Positions 25,115 through 34,067 are shown, numbered from the stretch's first letter. The stretch is 64,000 nt of DNA from GAS188 sp035949255 (GCA_035949255.1 DASZIL010000208.1:28051-92050); one strand, 5' to 3'. The notes: generated by a model from the letters alone, not told the origin. Program-made: numbers and translations.

Positions 25115-27985
25115 GTGAAGCTTGAGTCGGCGGCGAACGCCATTCGCATTCTCTGCCGCCGGTCCTCATGGAGGGGTTTCGAGGTCTTGATCCCGCTTTT
25201 CCGCTACGTCGCCTTCGCTGCCCCAGGCCTTGCGGTGTCGCTCGTCGCTGTCTTGTGCTCGGGTCCGGCAGGTGAGGGGGAGGATGCTCAGCTCGCGAGG
25301 GCCGATCACGCGGCCGCCGCGATCCTCGCGAGTCTTGGAGAGACCCTTGGACAGACGGAGCCATTCGCGCCTTCGGTCCCCGAGGAGCTGATCGGTTTGG
25401 AGAAGGGCGAGGTAACGAAGGCGCCCCTCGCCGCGTCAACGCCTCCGTCCGACGAAGCCGCGCCCAAGGTTGCCGCGCCGGCCCCGGTCGCCGCCCCGAG
25501 CCCAATTCCTGCTCCGAGTCTAAGCGCGCCGGAAGCCGAACTCGTCCCGCCGCGCCCGATCGCCGAGCCGAGCCAAGCTTTCGAGCCAATGCAGGCGAAG
25601 GCTCCGATCCGAGCGCAAAAGGAAGCTTCGGCGTCCGGCGAAAATGCAGGCGCCGGCAAGGAGGCCGCTCTCGCGGCGGATGACGCGACGCAAGAATCCG
25701 CGACGACGCGCGATGTTCCGCCAAGCGCGGAGGTGGCGGTAAACCAGGACGCGGCTCCTGCTTCGGGCGTGCCGGTCATTCAGGCGTCGCCATCCTCACC
25801 TTCCTCACCCACGGCTGCGATCGACGAACTGACGGGAGGCAGCCGGCACGCGCCGGCCGTTCCCGCCTCGACGCAAGCCCGTCTTGCGCTCGCGCTCCCT
25901 TATGGCGAGCCGGAAGCGAAGCCCAACCCCACCTTGCCGCAGTTCGTCGTGCCGCCTCGTCCGAGCGACAACGCGGGTCCTGGCGAAGCCTCGCCACAAT
26001 TGCTGCCGAAAGGGCTCGAGCCGGCAACCGTGACGCCGGGGGATTCCAATCCTGCGCTCGCCCCGTTGCCGGCCTTCATCGCGCCCCCCGACGCGAATGC
26101 CGCGAAGCTCGCCATCGCCGCCTATCGCAAGGGCGACATGGCGCTGGGAGATGCCTATGCGTCCACCGCCAAGACCGAGGTCGCGCGGGTGGCGCTCGAT
26201 TGGGCGGCGATCCGTTTGGACCCCCACGGCACGGGCTTTGGCCGTCTCACCGCCTTCCTCAAGGACCATCCGACCTGGCCGTCCGGCCCTTGGTTGCGCC
26301 GACGCAGTGAAGAAGCGCTTTTCGCCGACAAGCAGGGCTTTGCTCTCCTCGCTTCGTATTTCAGCAAAGCTCAGCCGGAAAGCGCGCCGGGAAAGCTCGC
26401 GCTCGCGAGGCTGGAGCGCGAGCAGGGTCGGATCGAGGAAGCACAAGCTTTGGTGCGCGAGGTCTGGCGCGAAGGCGACATCAATCAGGGTTTGGAATCC
26501 AAGCTCCTCGATGAGTTCGGCAAGTTCCTCACGCCGGCCGATCACAAATTCCGCGCCGACCTCGCCTTCTACAAGGAGGAGTCAGGCCGTTTGATGCGCT
26601 CTGCGAAGCTTGCGGGAGATGAGGAGACCGCCCTCGCGAAAGCCCAGTTCGCCGTTCTCGATGAGGCCCACAACGCCGAGGCGCTGCTCGCCGCCGCGCC
26701 GGAGAAGGTCAAATCCGATCCGTCCTATGTCTTTGCGCGTATCGAGGTGCTGCGGCGCGCGAATAAGCCCGAGAAGCTTGCCGAGGCGGCCAAGCTGATG
26801 CTGTCCGCGCCGCGCGACCCCGCCGTCCTCATCGATGGTGATGCCTGGTGGATCGAGCGGCGGCTCATCGCGCGCAAGCTTCTCGATGAGGGCGACGCGC
26901 AGACCGCCTATCAGATTTGCGCCGAGCACAGCGCGCAAAGCCCGGAGAAGCGCATCGAAGCCGAATTTCACGCCGGTTGGATCGCGCTACGCTTCCTTCA
27001 GGACCCTTCGCTCGCGGCCCCCCATTTCGCGACCGCCGCGGCAATCGCCGCATTGCCCGCCTCGGTCGCCCGCGCCGCCTATTGGCAGGGGCGAACCGCG
27101 CAGGTGCTCGGCGACGAAGCCGCGGCGACCGCTGCCTACACAGAGGCCGCTCAGCACGTCGCGACCTATTATGGCCAGCTCGCGAGAAGCAAGCTCGGGC
27201 TTTCCGATCTACCCTTGCGGCAGACGCATAAGCTCGCGACCGGCGATGGCCGCGAGCTTTCGATCCGCGTCGCGGAGTTCTTTTACGCGCTCGGCGAGAG
27301 CGATTTCGCCCTGCCGATCATCAGCGATGCCGCGAAATATTTCGCCGACGAGGGCCAGATCGCGGCACTCGGCAAAGTGGTCGAGACCGGGCGTGACGCG
27401 CGCGCGACGCTCATTCTCGGCAAGCTCGCCACGCAGCGCGGTATTCCGCTCGATGATTTCGCCTTCCCGACTTTCGGCGTGCCCTATTACCAGCCGGTCG
27501 CGAATTCCGCAGACAAGACGATCGTCTACGCCATCGCGCGGCAGGAGAGCGCCTTTGCGCCGACCGCGACCTCGACGGCGGGAGCGAAGGGGCTGATGCA
27601 GTTGATGCCCGACACCGCAAGGCGCGCCGCCCTCCACGCCGGCATTACGCTCGACATGGCGAAGCTCAACACCGACGCCGCGCTCAACGCGCGCATCGGG
27701 GCCGCGCATCTCGGCGAATTATTCGCGGAGGAGGGCGGCTCTTATGTGCTCACCTTCGCGGCCTATAACGCCGGCGGCAAGAGAGTGAAGGAATGGATCG
27801 CGGCGCACGGCGATCCGCGCCGGCGCGATGTCGATCCCGTGGATTGGATCGAGCTCATCCCGATCACCGAGACACGCGATTACGTGCAGCGCATCATCGA
27901 GAATATGCAAGTCTATCGCACCCGCTTCGGCGTGGCATCGCGTCCCATCGACGAGGCTGAGCTGCGGCGCCCCGGCGGCGGGTGA
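25115..27985 (+). CDS. Soluble lytic murein transglycosylase (Slt70-like) with long Ala/Pro-rich N-terminal region
   Basis: The 956-residue protein carries an N-terminal hydrophobic segment (residues about 22-45, signal peptide or anchor), a low-complexity Ala/Pro/Glu-rich region (about 90-320), a helical superhelix typical of Slt (about 330-770), and a C-terminal SLT domain (about 790-935). Catalytic Glu811 lies in AIARQESAF, followed by GAKGLMQLMPDTAR and the TFAAYNAGGKRV motif. It cleaves peptidoglycan glycan strands to 1,6-anhydromuropeptides in the periplasm. GTG start with GAAGGAA upstream. Rhizobial slt genes often lie right before dapA; here two unrelated genes intervene and the order is changed. 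Confidence 0.92.
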   Translation: MKLESAANAIRILCRRSSWRGFEVLIPLFRYVAFAAPGLAVSLVAVLCSGPAGEGEDAQLARADHAAAAILASLGETLGQTEPFAPSVPEELIGLEKGEVTKAPLAASTPPSDEAAPKVAAPAPVAAPSPIPAPSLSAPEAELVPPRPIAEPSQAFEPMQAKAPIRAQKEASASGENAGAGKEAALAADDATQESATTRDVPPSAEVAVNQDAAPASGVPVIQASPSSPSSPTAAIDELTGGSRHAPAVPASTQARLALALPYGEPEAKPNPTLPQFVVPPRPSDNAGPGEASPQLLPKGLEPATVTPGDSNPALAPLPAFIAPPDANAAKLAIAAYRKGDMALGDAYASTAKTEVARVALDWAAIRLDPHGTGFGRLTAFLKDHPTWPSGPWLRRRSEEALFADKQGFALLASYFSKAQPESAPGKLALARLEREQGRIEEAQALVREVWREGDINQGLESKLLDEFGKFLTPADHKFRADLAFYKEESGRLMRSAKLAGDEETALAKAQFAVLDEAHNAEALLAAAPEKVKSDPSYVFARIEVLRRANKPEKLAEAAKLMLSAPRDPAVLIDGDAWWIERRLIARKLLDEGDAQTAYQICAEHSAQSPEKRIEAEFHAGWIALRFLQDPSLAAPHFATAAAIAALPASVARAAYWQGRTAQVLGDEAAATAAYTEAAQHVATYYGQLARSKLGLSDLPLRQTHKLATGDGRELSIRVAEFFYALGESDFALPIISDAAKYFADEGQIAALGKVVETGRDARATLILGKLATQRGIPLDDFAFPTFGVPYYQPVANSADKTIVYAIARQESAFAPTATSTAGAKGLMQLMPDTARRAALHAGITLDMAKLNTDAALNARIGAAHLGELFAEEGGSYVLTFAAYNAGGKRVKEWIAAHGDPRRRDVDPVDWIELIPITETRDYVQRIIENMQVYRTRFGVASRPIDEAELRRPGGG

Positions 27986-28491
27986 CGAGGCGTCAGTTGG
28001 GGTGGCCGGTGTCGGCGCGGATCGACGCGCCGAGAATCGCATCTCGTGCATCGGCCAGGCGTTATCGGTGAAAATCTGGCGGTTAGCGGCCGGTCCCGAG
28101 GACCGACTTGTATCCATTGCTGACGTGCTCATCGCGGAGCGAGTTCGCCATACCAAATCGACGGCGATCACTCTACCATCCACGAGAAAGTCGCTATGTC
28201 GTCCGGAGTGTGGGGCGCCCCGCCGCCGCAGAGGACGCGATGATGCGCCGGCCGCGCGGTTCATCCCTGGCGAGAGGGGTCATGGTGATGCCCGGGCTGA
28301 TCGTGTTCCCCCGGTCTGCTCGCGCTTGTTCCAGCGAACCGCCTCGGCCGCCACACGGAGCGAGTTTTCCGCGCCTGGAGATGTGTTAGGCGTGAAAAGA
28401 ATCCTTTACCCGGTTGGGCTGAAGAAGCGTGGCTGATGGAACGGAAAGCCCGGCCGGGCTGGTTTGCTCGGCCGGGCAAACCCACTGAAAA
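27986..28491. other. 506-base interval without a recognised gene
   Basis: Open frames exist on both strands (for example 28108-28389 on plus) but their translations are Arg/Ser-rich and resemble no family. The interval separates the conserved slt gene from the AT-richer, gene-poor region. Its end holds the hairpin at 28448-28477. Confidence 0.5.
28448..28477 (-). terminator. Hairpin downstream of the minus-strand small gene
   Basis: A perfect 9-bp inverted repeat, GCCCGGCCG (28448-28456) and CGGCCGGGC (28469-28477), with a 12-base loop begins 15 bases beyond the stop of the gene at 28492-28794. Read on the minus strand it is followed by only TTT, so it is a plausible but weak terminator. Confidence 0.55.
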
Positions 28492-28794
28492 CTAGTGTTT
28501 AGTGGCGTGAATGATAATCGACCCTGCGGAAACCTTTGGCGCCTCGAAGCTAACGTTCGCTGCATTTTTCGAGAGCCATTCCTTCGCAACGCGGCCACTC
28601 TCTTCAGTGCCGGCATTGTCCTGGCATACCGTCATCGATAGGCCGCCTTCGCCGTCACTACTGCGAGCTAGAGTGTAGTTTTCAAATCCTTTGACTGATC
28701 GCATAAGCTTTTCGACGTCCGCCTTATGCGTCTCCAGCAATGAGAATAGCTCTTTCGAACCCTTGCCTTTATAAGTTCTTACAACAACATTCAT
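28492..28794 (-). CDS. Small hypothetical protein (100 aa)
   Basis: Not assigned to a named family. The sequence MNVVVRTYKGKGSKELFSLL begins a compact alpha/beta protein, continuing with VEKLMRSVKGFENYTLARSS and a C-terminal half ending VSAGSIIIHATKH, similar in pattern to single-domain dimeric alpha/beta barrel (ABM-like) proteins found in rhizobial genomes. An ATG at 28794 is preceded by GGAA; a TTG four codons earlier is less likely. Codon use is less GC-biased than in the flanks. Confidence 0.6.
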   Translation of the reverse strand: MNVVVRTYKGKGSKELFSLLETHKADVEKLMRSVKGFENYTLARSSDGEGGLSMTVCQDNAGTEESGRVAKEWLSKNAANVSFEAPKVSAGSIIIHATKH

Positions 28795-29494
28795 AATAAA
28801 TTCCAATCTAGGAGGGCGCGTTCACTGAACGCGTATTGTGGAGAGCATCGATCCGAACCAACGGCTCCGGTCCTGCTGACCAACATTCGTAACATGGTGC
28901 GCCGATCGATCGAATACAATGTAACAAAGACCTGTCCTCCCAGGGAGCTTGTTCTCGGGCCATGTCCCCGCCGTAACCTCCGTTCTCCCGATTCACCCTG
29001 AAAAACCACCCCGAGACGCTCCCTGCCGCCCGTCAAATTCCCCAACCGATGACTGACATCGTCCTTTGTTCGCGACGATCTCCCCTTTGCGAGGGCGACG
29101 CGCTCATTTGTGAACGGCGCATATTGTTCTCCATTGTCTATATTACACACAATTGTCGTTTCTGGTGATTTTTATTGAATTCTGAGCACTTACGTGAAAC
29201 AAAATAACAACTATTACACTAATTACTTAATCTATAGCGTAATTCGCATACTGACCGAGAACGCCTCACTAACGAAACGCAAACCGACAGCACGTTCGGC
29301 GATCTCGAACAGCAGCGGTGACTTGCTGCCCCACATTGATGACAGGAGAGCCATTGCCAGAAAGGCATCGCTGCATCTCCTCAGCTCTCGTCGCTGACTT
29401 GAGCGAAGGATGGGTGCAACTCGTCAGGTGCTTTGCCGCAACTGAGCGCTCAAGCCAAATCCGAGGGCGATTTTCTCCAGGATTGAAATACGAT
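28795..29494. other. 700-base AT-richer interval without a recognised gene
   Basis: No recognisable protein is encoded. The stretch around 29130-29270 is markedly AT-rich for this genome (runs such as TATTACACACAATTGTCG and CTAATTACTTAATC), and the few open frames (28791-29150 minus, 29194-29397 plus) read as random. It leads into the CIRCE-like site of the groESL remnant. Confidence 0.5.
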
Positions 29495-29521
29495 TTGGCG
29501 CTCCCTTGTAACGAGTGCCAG
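29495..29521 (+). promoter_or_regulatory. CIRCE-like HrcA operator
   Basis: TTGGCGCTC (29495-29503), 9-base spacer, GAGTGCCAG (29513-29521) matches the CIRCE architecture TTAGCACTC-N9-GAGTGCTAA at 14 of 18 arm positions with exact spacing. It lies 93 bases before an ATG that begins with the GroES N-terminal sequence, the normal place of CIRCE. A possible promoter pair, TTGAAA (29483-29488) and TTGTAA (29506-29511), overlaps it. Confidence 0.75.
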
Positions 29522-29614
29522 CTAGGGCCATGTACGCGCGAGGTCATAGTCCTAATGGGGTCTCCAGGGATTTGCCTCTTCCCGGCCCCAGCGAACCTGA
29601 CCGGAAACGAGCCC

Positions 29615-29755
29615 ATGAAATTCCGCCCGCTGCACGACCGCGTCGAGGGCTCGATCGTTGTCGGTAAAGTCCTCGCCAACAAATCAGCGTCCTACGGTTT
29701 CGACGCCCAGAAGGAAGAGTACGTCGATGTGCTGAGCGCCGGCATCGTCGACCCG
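29615..29755 (+). pseudogene. groES-groEL remnant (internally deleted groESL locus)
   Basis: The frame starting at 29615 reads MKFRPLHDRV, the GroES N-terminus, and then directly SIVVGKVLANKSASYGFDAQ and EEYVDVLSAGIVDP. The latter matches the late apical-to-equatorial part of rhizobial GroEL (SIVVGKIL..., FGYNAQ.GEY, MGIVDP). About 85 residues of GroES and most of GroEL are missing between them, so a large deletion has joined the two genes in frame. After IVDP the match stops, and the frame stays open to 29917 with no GroEL similarity. With the CIRCE-like element upstream, this is a decayed heat-shock operon; a functional copy must lie elsewhere. The 47 codons are the supported part. Confidence 0.72.
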
Positions 29756-29870
29756 CATTCCCCATTACCGCGAGGTGGGCAGAAAAAAGAGCACCATTAT
29801 CCTCTGCGATGCCAGCGGCGCGCGGGATCTCGAGCTGGGCGTGATCGGCTTTCCGTTCGGTCATTCCTGA
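29736..29870 (+). pseudogene. Protein-like fragment without start codon
   Basis: A second frame, open from 29736 to a TGA at 29868-29870, translates to HYREVGRKKSTIILCDASGA and RDLELGVIGFPFGHS at its end. It looks like real protein (balanced composition, alternating hydrophobics) but has no start and begins inside the groEL remnant. It is probably the tail of another damaged gene. No family recognised. Confidence 0.35.
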
Positions 29871-29998
29871 CGCGGGCAGCGCTCATTGGGAAGAAGACCG
29901 CGCGTGAATGTCGTTGATAGAGATAATCTCCTGGTAGCGTTTATCACGAGCGCACTCCCCGCCATGCCTCACGGCGGCATAAGGAAAGCGAGCACGAA

Positions 29999-30187
29999 TT
30001 GGCACAGCTCATCGAAGTGAAAAGCCTCGGGGGGACAAATTTCGTTCGCCCTGATCGCGTGATGGTGGTTCAAACATCTCCTACGGGAAACACGCTGATC
30101 GTAATGGAAGGCGGGACCATCGTGAATTCGTCCGAAAGCACGAAGGAAGTCGCGGCGCGTCTCGAGGCTGCGCTGCTGTCGGATTAA
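29999..30187 (+). CDS. FlbD-like small hypothetical protein (62 aa)
   Basis: The 62-residue product, starting with TTG (MAQLIEVKSLGGTNFVRPDR), has the pattern of small FlbD-like proteins: a short beta-rich module with VMVVQTSPTGNTLIVMEGG and a helical end. AAGGAAAG lies about 10 bases before the TTG. No flagellar genes are nearby, so a flagellar role is not implied. The function is unknown. Confidence 0.55.
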   Translation: MAQLIEVKSLGGTNFVRPDRVMVVQTSPTGNTLIVMEGGTIVNSSESTKEVAARLEAALLSD

Positions 30188-30413
30188 GCATTCACCGAGC
30201 CGCTGCCTCGTGCGATAGACTGGCGCGAGCAGGACGTGGGCGGCGACACTCTCATGATGGAGGTCGCGGTTCGAATTATGAGGGCTGGGCCGGAAGCGCG
30301 GGCGATCGCCGTGCGGTCCACTCGCGCGGTTGCCGACATGATAGAGCTTGAGGCAAGCACGTGAGATTTGCTTGGAGGAAGAGAAAGCGAAGCGCGTGGA
30401 GAGTGAAGCCCCG

Positions 30414-30644
30414 ATGTTCATTCGCGTGCGAGACTCACATCCCCGCTCCATCGCCAAGGCGGTGAGCTGGCGAATCACGGGCAGCATCGATACGTTCGCG
30501 CTGAGCTACGTTTTTACCGGTAGCGCGAAGCTCGCCGGCTCGATCGCTGGGGCCGAGATGGCCACAAAAATGGTCCTCTACTACGTCCACGAAAGAGCCT
30601 GGTCCGCCGTACGCTGGAATCAGCGAGGGCAGGTCCACGGTTAG
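30414..30644 (+). CDS. DUF2061 membrane protein
   Basis: The 76-residue protein fits DUF2061: SHPRSIAKAVSWRITGSIDT, then two hydrophobic stretches (FALSYVFTGSAKLAGSIAGA) and the closing KMVLYYVHERAWSAVRW. It is a small inner-membrane protein of unknown function, sometimes next to sulfate-assimilation genes but not here. The ATG at 30414 follows GGAGAG. The interval 30188-30413 before it holds only a 36-codon open frame (30254-30364) of doubtful meaning. Confidence 0.85.
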   Translation: MFIRVRDSHPRSIAKAVSWRITGSIDTFALSYVFTGSAKLAGSIAGAEMATKMVLYYVHERAWSAVRWNQRGQVHG

Positions 30645-30875
30645 TGCCATTGAGATGGGGGGCACCGGCCGAGCGCATTAATCGCGCCCCTCTTAAGATG
30701 GGATGTCCTATCTGTCGTGAGGCCCATCGTCTTCAGACTTGGCCCGCTCTGATCGAATGGCGCTGATCTGGATGCTACGTCGTGAAGTCGTTGTCGACAT
30801 GACCGCGACAATTGGCGAGGCCGATTTTACGTCAAACGACCCGATCCCAATCCGCGATTTTCAATCCTGTTCGCC

Positions 30876-31139
30876 CTAAAAATCCGATGCCGATAGCCGA
30901 TGATAATTGCTTCGGCCCTTCGCATAGGCGTGCCCGGCGACTTGCTCGATGCGGGCGCGGTTGACATCGAACGCGCGCAGCACCGACGCTTCGTCCCGCG
31001 GCGTTTCGGGACTGATTCGCCGCAGCGCATCTTCCTCGATATGAAAGGCGATCTCGAATGCGGAATCATAGCCCCAAAAGCTGACGCTATGCCTTTTGTG
31101 ATCATAGGCGCGACTGGCGTTTGGAAAACTAATGCTCAT
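30876..31139 (-). CDS. DUF1488 family protein
   Basis: This 87-residue protein matches DUF1488: MSISFPNASRAYDHKRHSVS, FWGYDSAFEIAFHIEEDALR, EASVLRAFDVNRARIEQVA, ending YAKGRSNYHRLSASDF. The start at 31139 has GAGG at good spacing; the ATG two codons upstream is too close to it. The function is unknown; members are common as stand-alone small genes in rhizobia. The interval 30645-30875 holds nothing recognisable. Confidence 0.85.
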   Translation of the reverse strand: MSISFPNASRAYDHKRHSVSFWGYDSAFEIAFHIEEDALRRISPETPRDEASVLRAFDVNRARIEQVAGHAYAKGRSNYHRLSASDF

Positions 31140-31158
31140 CGCCATTTCCTCGTATCTG

Positions 31159-31407
31159 TCACATCCCGGTCTTTGATCTCATCGTCTGCTGACGATCCTT
31201 CATCAAGGCGGAATCAAGATCGCTTTGATCGACGAAGACACGCTGACTCAGGCTTTGAGACGTCGAGATAGATGGGATGGTTAGTAGCGTCGCCACGCGC
31301 CTGTAGGCGAGCCGCGATATGCCCTCGATCACCTCATAATCCGTCTCGACGAGATAGCTTCCGGCCGGCTGAATACTCTCCAGCTCCTTGAGACTGAAAG
31401 GGTTCAT
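31159..31407 (-). CDS. Small hypothetical protein (82 aa)
   Basis: The product begins MNPFSLKELESIQPAGSYLV and continues ETDYEVIEGISRLAYRRVAT. It resembles short uncharacterised proteins that accompany DUF1488 genes in Bradyrhizobium-like genomes (memory, not searched). It ends 19 bases before the DUF1488 start on the same strand, so the pair is likely co-transcribed. No strong ribosome-binding site is visible, which keeps confidence moderate. The 246 bases upstream (31408-31653) show no gene. Confidence 0.5.
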   Translation of the reverse strand: MNPFSLKELESIQPAGSYLVETDYEVIEGISRLAYRRVATLLTIPSISTSQSLSQRVFVDQSDLDSALMKDRQQTMRSKTGM

Positions 31408-31653
31408 GAATGAAACAGTGGTGCGATCGGTCCTGACGGACAAATTGCCCTCGCATGTGTTTTTTGTGCAAATGCACCTATTACATAGGGGCAAATCACG
31501 AAATTATTAGAGGGGATCAGTTATAATTACATCGAATTATGGCTGCGAATCACGTCATCCATGCCGAAGTTGGGGCGAGGGTTCGAAGATCCAAGAAAGC
31601 CCCAGCCAAATGGTGGCGATTCTTTTCAAGGCCCGATGCACCAAAGCATTGCG

Positions 31654-32913
31654 TCAGGCGCGATCGAAGGCGAGAAGGGCCTCGAGGATCACCGCCGTTC
31701 CTGCGGTGATCTCCTGCGGCTCGGACCATTCTTCCGGGCAATGGCTCGCGCCTTCCTTGCACGGAATGAACACCATCGCGGCCGCTGCGATCAGGGAAAG
31801 AAAGGCGCTGTCGTGTCCGGCGCCGCTCGCGATATCAGTCGAGGAGAGGCCGAGCTCGTCGGCGCCGCGCTTGAGGAGGCGGCGCAGTTTTTCGTCGCAG
31901 GCGCAGGGGAGCGTGTCGGAGAGGATCTCGAAGCGCGTCCGTTCGACGCTCGCGGCTTGCGCGAGCGCAAGGCTTTCCTTGTCGAGGCGCTCACGAAACT
32001 CGAGAAGCGTCTCGCGGAACTCGCTGCGCGCGTCGACGACGAGGCGCGCAGAGCCGGGTATCACGTTCGAGGCATTGGGCTTCGCCTCGATGACGCCGGT
32101 CGTCGCCACGAAATAGCCGCGACCGCTTTGCGCATATTCATCCGCCATGACTCGCACACGGTCGATCAAGCGAGCCGCCGCGACGAGGGCGTCGTGGCGG
32201 CGGTGCATCGGCGTTGCCCCCGCATGGCCGGCCGCACCCGTAAAGACGATGTCGATGCGCGTGATGCCGACGATCGCGGTGACGAGGCCGACATCGAGGC
32301 CGCCCGCCTCGAGCACCGTGCCCTGCTCGATGTGCAATTCAAAGGCCGCGCGGATATCCTTGCGCTCGGCATCCGCGAGGCGGGAGGCATCGCCGCCAAC
32401 ACGCGCCAGAGCCTGTTCGAGCCTTTCCCCTTGTGGGTTCGCGAACTGAAGCTGCGCCGGCGTGAGCTTGCCACTCATGCCTCTGCTGCCGACACAGGAG
32501 ACGCCGTATTCGCTCGGCTCCTCCGCCAGGAAATCGACGATCTCGAGGGCGTGCCGCAGCGTGATTTTGCGCTCACGCAGCACGCGGGCGATTTCGAGCC
32601 CTGCCGCGACGCCCGCGATCCCGTCGAAACGCCCGCCCGAGGGCACGGTGTCGCTATGCGAGCCGACGATGATGGTGCCGGCTTTCGGGCCCGCTCCCTC
32701 GAGCCGGCCGATGAGATTGCCCGCCGTGTCGATCCGCGTCGTCAGCCCCGTTTCGCGGAAGCGGCCGGTCAGCCATTGCCGCCCGTCGAGAAAGAGCTTC
32801 GAGAAGGAGCGGCGCGTGTAAGGCGCGCCGGGATCGGTGATCTTCGCGAGCGCCATGATATCGGCCCAGAGCCGGCCGCCATCGACCCCGAGATTGGTGC
32901 TCGCGCGCGTCAT
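31654..32913 (-). CDS. M20-family Zn-dependent amidohydrolase (N-carbamoyl-L-amino acid hydrolase / allantoate amidohydrolase type)
   Basis: The 419-residue dimetal enzyme belongs to the hydantoinase/carbamoylase branch of family M20. Metal ligands appear at His86 and Asp97 (GSHSDTVPSGGRFDGIAG), Glu132 (AEEPSEYG) and His194 (FELHIEQG); the dimerisation region has GAAGHAGATPMHRRHDA and ends SGAGHDSAFLS. Such enzymes hydrolyse N-carbamoyl-L-amino acids, ureidoglycine or allantoate. The choice between these cannot be made from sequence alone. It lies 20 bases after the acuI-like gene on the same strand. Confidence 0.9.
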   Translation of the reverse strand: MTRASTNLGVDGGRLWADIMALAKITDPGAPYTRRSFSKLFLDGRQWLTGRFRETGLTTRIDTAGNLIGRLEGAGPKAGTIIVGSHSDTVPSGGRFDGIAGVAAGLEIARVLRERKITLRHALEIVDFLAEEPSEYGVSCVGSRGMSGKLTPAQLQFANPQGERLEQALARVGGDASRLADAERKDIRAAFELHIEQGTVLEAGGLDVGLVTAIVGITRIDIVFTGAAGHAGATPMHRRHDALVAAARLIDRVRVMADEYAQSGRGYFVATTGVIEAKPNASNVIPGSARLVVDARSEFRETLLEFRERLDKESLALAQAASVERTRFEILSDTLPCACDEKLRRLLKRGADELGLSSTDIASGAGHDSAFLSLIAAAAMVFIPCKEGASHCPEEWSEPQEITAGTAVILEALLAFDRA

Positions 32914-32933
32914 TCGGTTCTTTGCTCGTCCCG

Positions 32934-33917
32934 TCAGGCGATGCGTACCACGGTCCGGCCGCGCAGCTTGCCGGAGAGAATGGCCTCACCCGCGCCGATG
33001 ACGTCTTCGAGCGGGATGGTGCTCGTCATGGCCTCGAGCTTGGCGATGTCGAGGTCATGCGCGAGCTGCTCCCAGGCCTCGATGCGGTGCGGCTTCTTCG
33101 CCATCACGCTGTCGACGCCCAGAAGCGCGACGCCGCGCAAAATGAAGGGCGCGACGGAGCCCGGCAGATCCATGCCCTGAGCGAGGCCGCAGGCGGCGAC
33201 CGCGCCGCCGTATTTGGTCATGGCGAGGACGTTCGCGAGCGTGTGCGAGCCGACGCTGTCGATGCCGGCGATCCAACGTTCCTTTCCCAAGGAGCGGCCC
33301 TTCTCCGAGAGCTCCTTGCGATCGATGATCTCCGCGGCGCCGAGCCGTTCGAGATAGGCTTTCTCCTGAGGCCGGCCCGTCGAGGCGATGACGTGCCAAC
33401 CGCGCTTCGCGAAAAGCGCGATCGCAACCGATCCCACACCGCCGGTGGCTCCGGTGACGACGACCGGTCCTTCGGCGGGTTTGAGGCCGTGCTTTTCGAG
33501 CGCGAGCAAGCAGAGCATCGCCGTATATCCGGCCGTGCCGATCGCCATCGCCTGAGCCGGCGTGAAATTTTTCGGCAACGGCACGAGCCATTCACCCTTG
33601 ACGCGTGCGTAGCCTGCATAACCGCCGAAATGCGTTTCGCCGAGCCCCCAGCCGTTCAGGATGACGGCATCGCCCGGCCGCCAATCAGCATGGCTCGAGG
33701 TCTCGACGACGCCCGCAAGATCGATGCCGGGGACCATGGGAAAGCGTCGCACCACGGGAGCCTTGCCGGTGAGCGCGAGTCCGTCCTTGTAATTGACGGT
33801 CGAGTGACTGACACGCACGAGGACGTCGCCCTCCATGAGGGCGTCGAGGCCAAGTTCCTTCAAAGCAACGCTTTGGCCCGCATCCGTCTTCTCGACCAGG
33901 ACGGCCTTGAACTGCAT
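32934..33917 (-). CDS. acuI: Acrylyl-CoA reductase / YhdH-type quinone oxidoreductase
   Basis: The 327-residue MDR-superfamily enzyme matches the AcuI/YhdH group: MQFKAVLVEKTDAGQSVALK, HSTVNYKDGLALTGKAPVVR, PMVPGIDLAGVV, NGWGLGETHFGGYAGYARV, and the Rossmann segment VVVTGATGGVGSVAIALFAK. AcuI reduces acryloyl-CoA to propionyl-CoA with NADPH and protects against acrylate toxicity. GAGGAG precedes the start. The 150-base spacer upstream (33918-34067) probably carries its promoter. Confidence 0.9.
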   Translation of the reverse strand: MQFKAVLVEKTDAGQSVALKELGLDALMEGDVLVRVSHSTVNYKDGLALTGKAPVVRRFPMVPGIDLAGVVETSSHADWRPGDAVILNGWGLGETHFGGYAGYARVKGEWLVPLPKNFTPAQAMAIGTAGYTAMLCLLALEKHGLKPAEGPVVVTGATGGVGSVAIALFAKRGWHVIASTGRPQEKAYLERLGAAEIIDRKELSEKGRSLGKERWIAGIDSVGSHTLANVLAMTKYGGAVAACGLAQGMDLPGSVAPFILRGVALLGVDSVMAKKPHRIEAWEQLAHDLDIAKLEAMTSTIPLEDVIGAGEAILSGKLRGRTVVRIA

Positions 33918-34067
33918 TCGCTGCTCCTCGACATGCCGGCATGAGTGCGCCTTCGCCGTCTCTCGTAGACGCGTGCGCGAAGGATGACAAATCGCCCGAA
34001 GCGTTGAAAGGGTCGGGTGTGGGGCCGCCCCTCGTCACAGGACGATCACAGGGCAGCCGTCGAGCCG

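Noticed and set aside
29999..30187. Flagellar regulator FlbD
   Set aside because: The pattern is similar but no flagellar genes are near and the family is too short and loose for a functional call.
31561..33180. 539-codon open frame on plus across the M20 hydrolase
   Set aside because: Composition is Arg/Ala-rich and it is antisense to a clear M20 enzyme with metal ligands.
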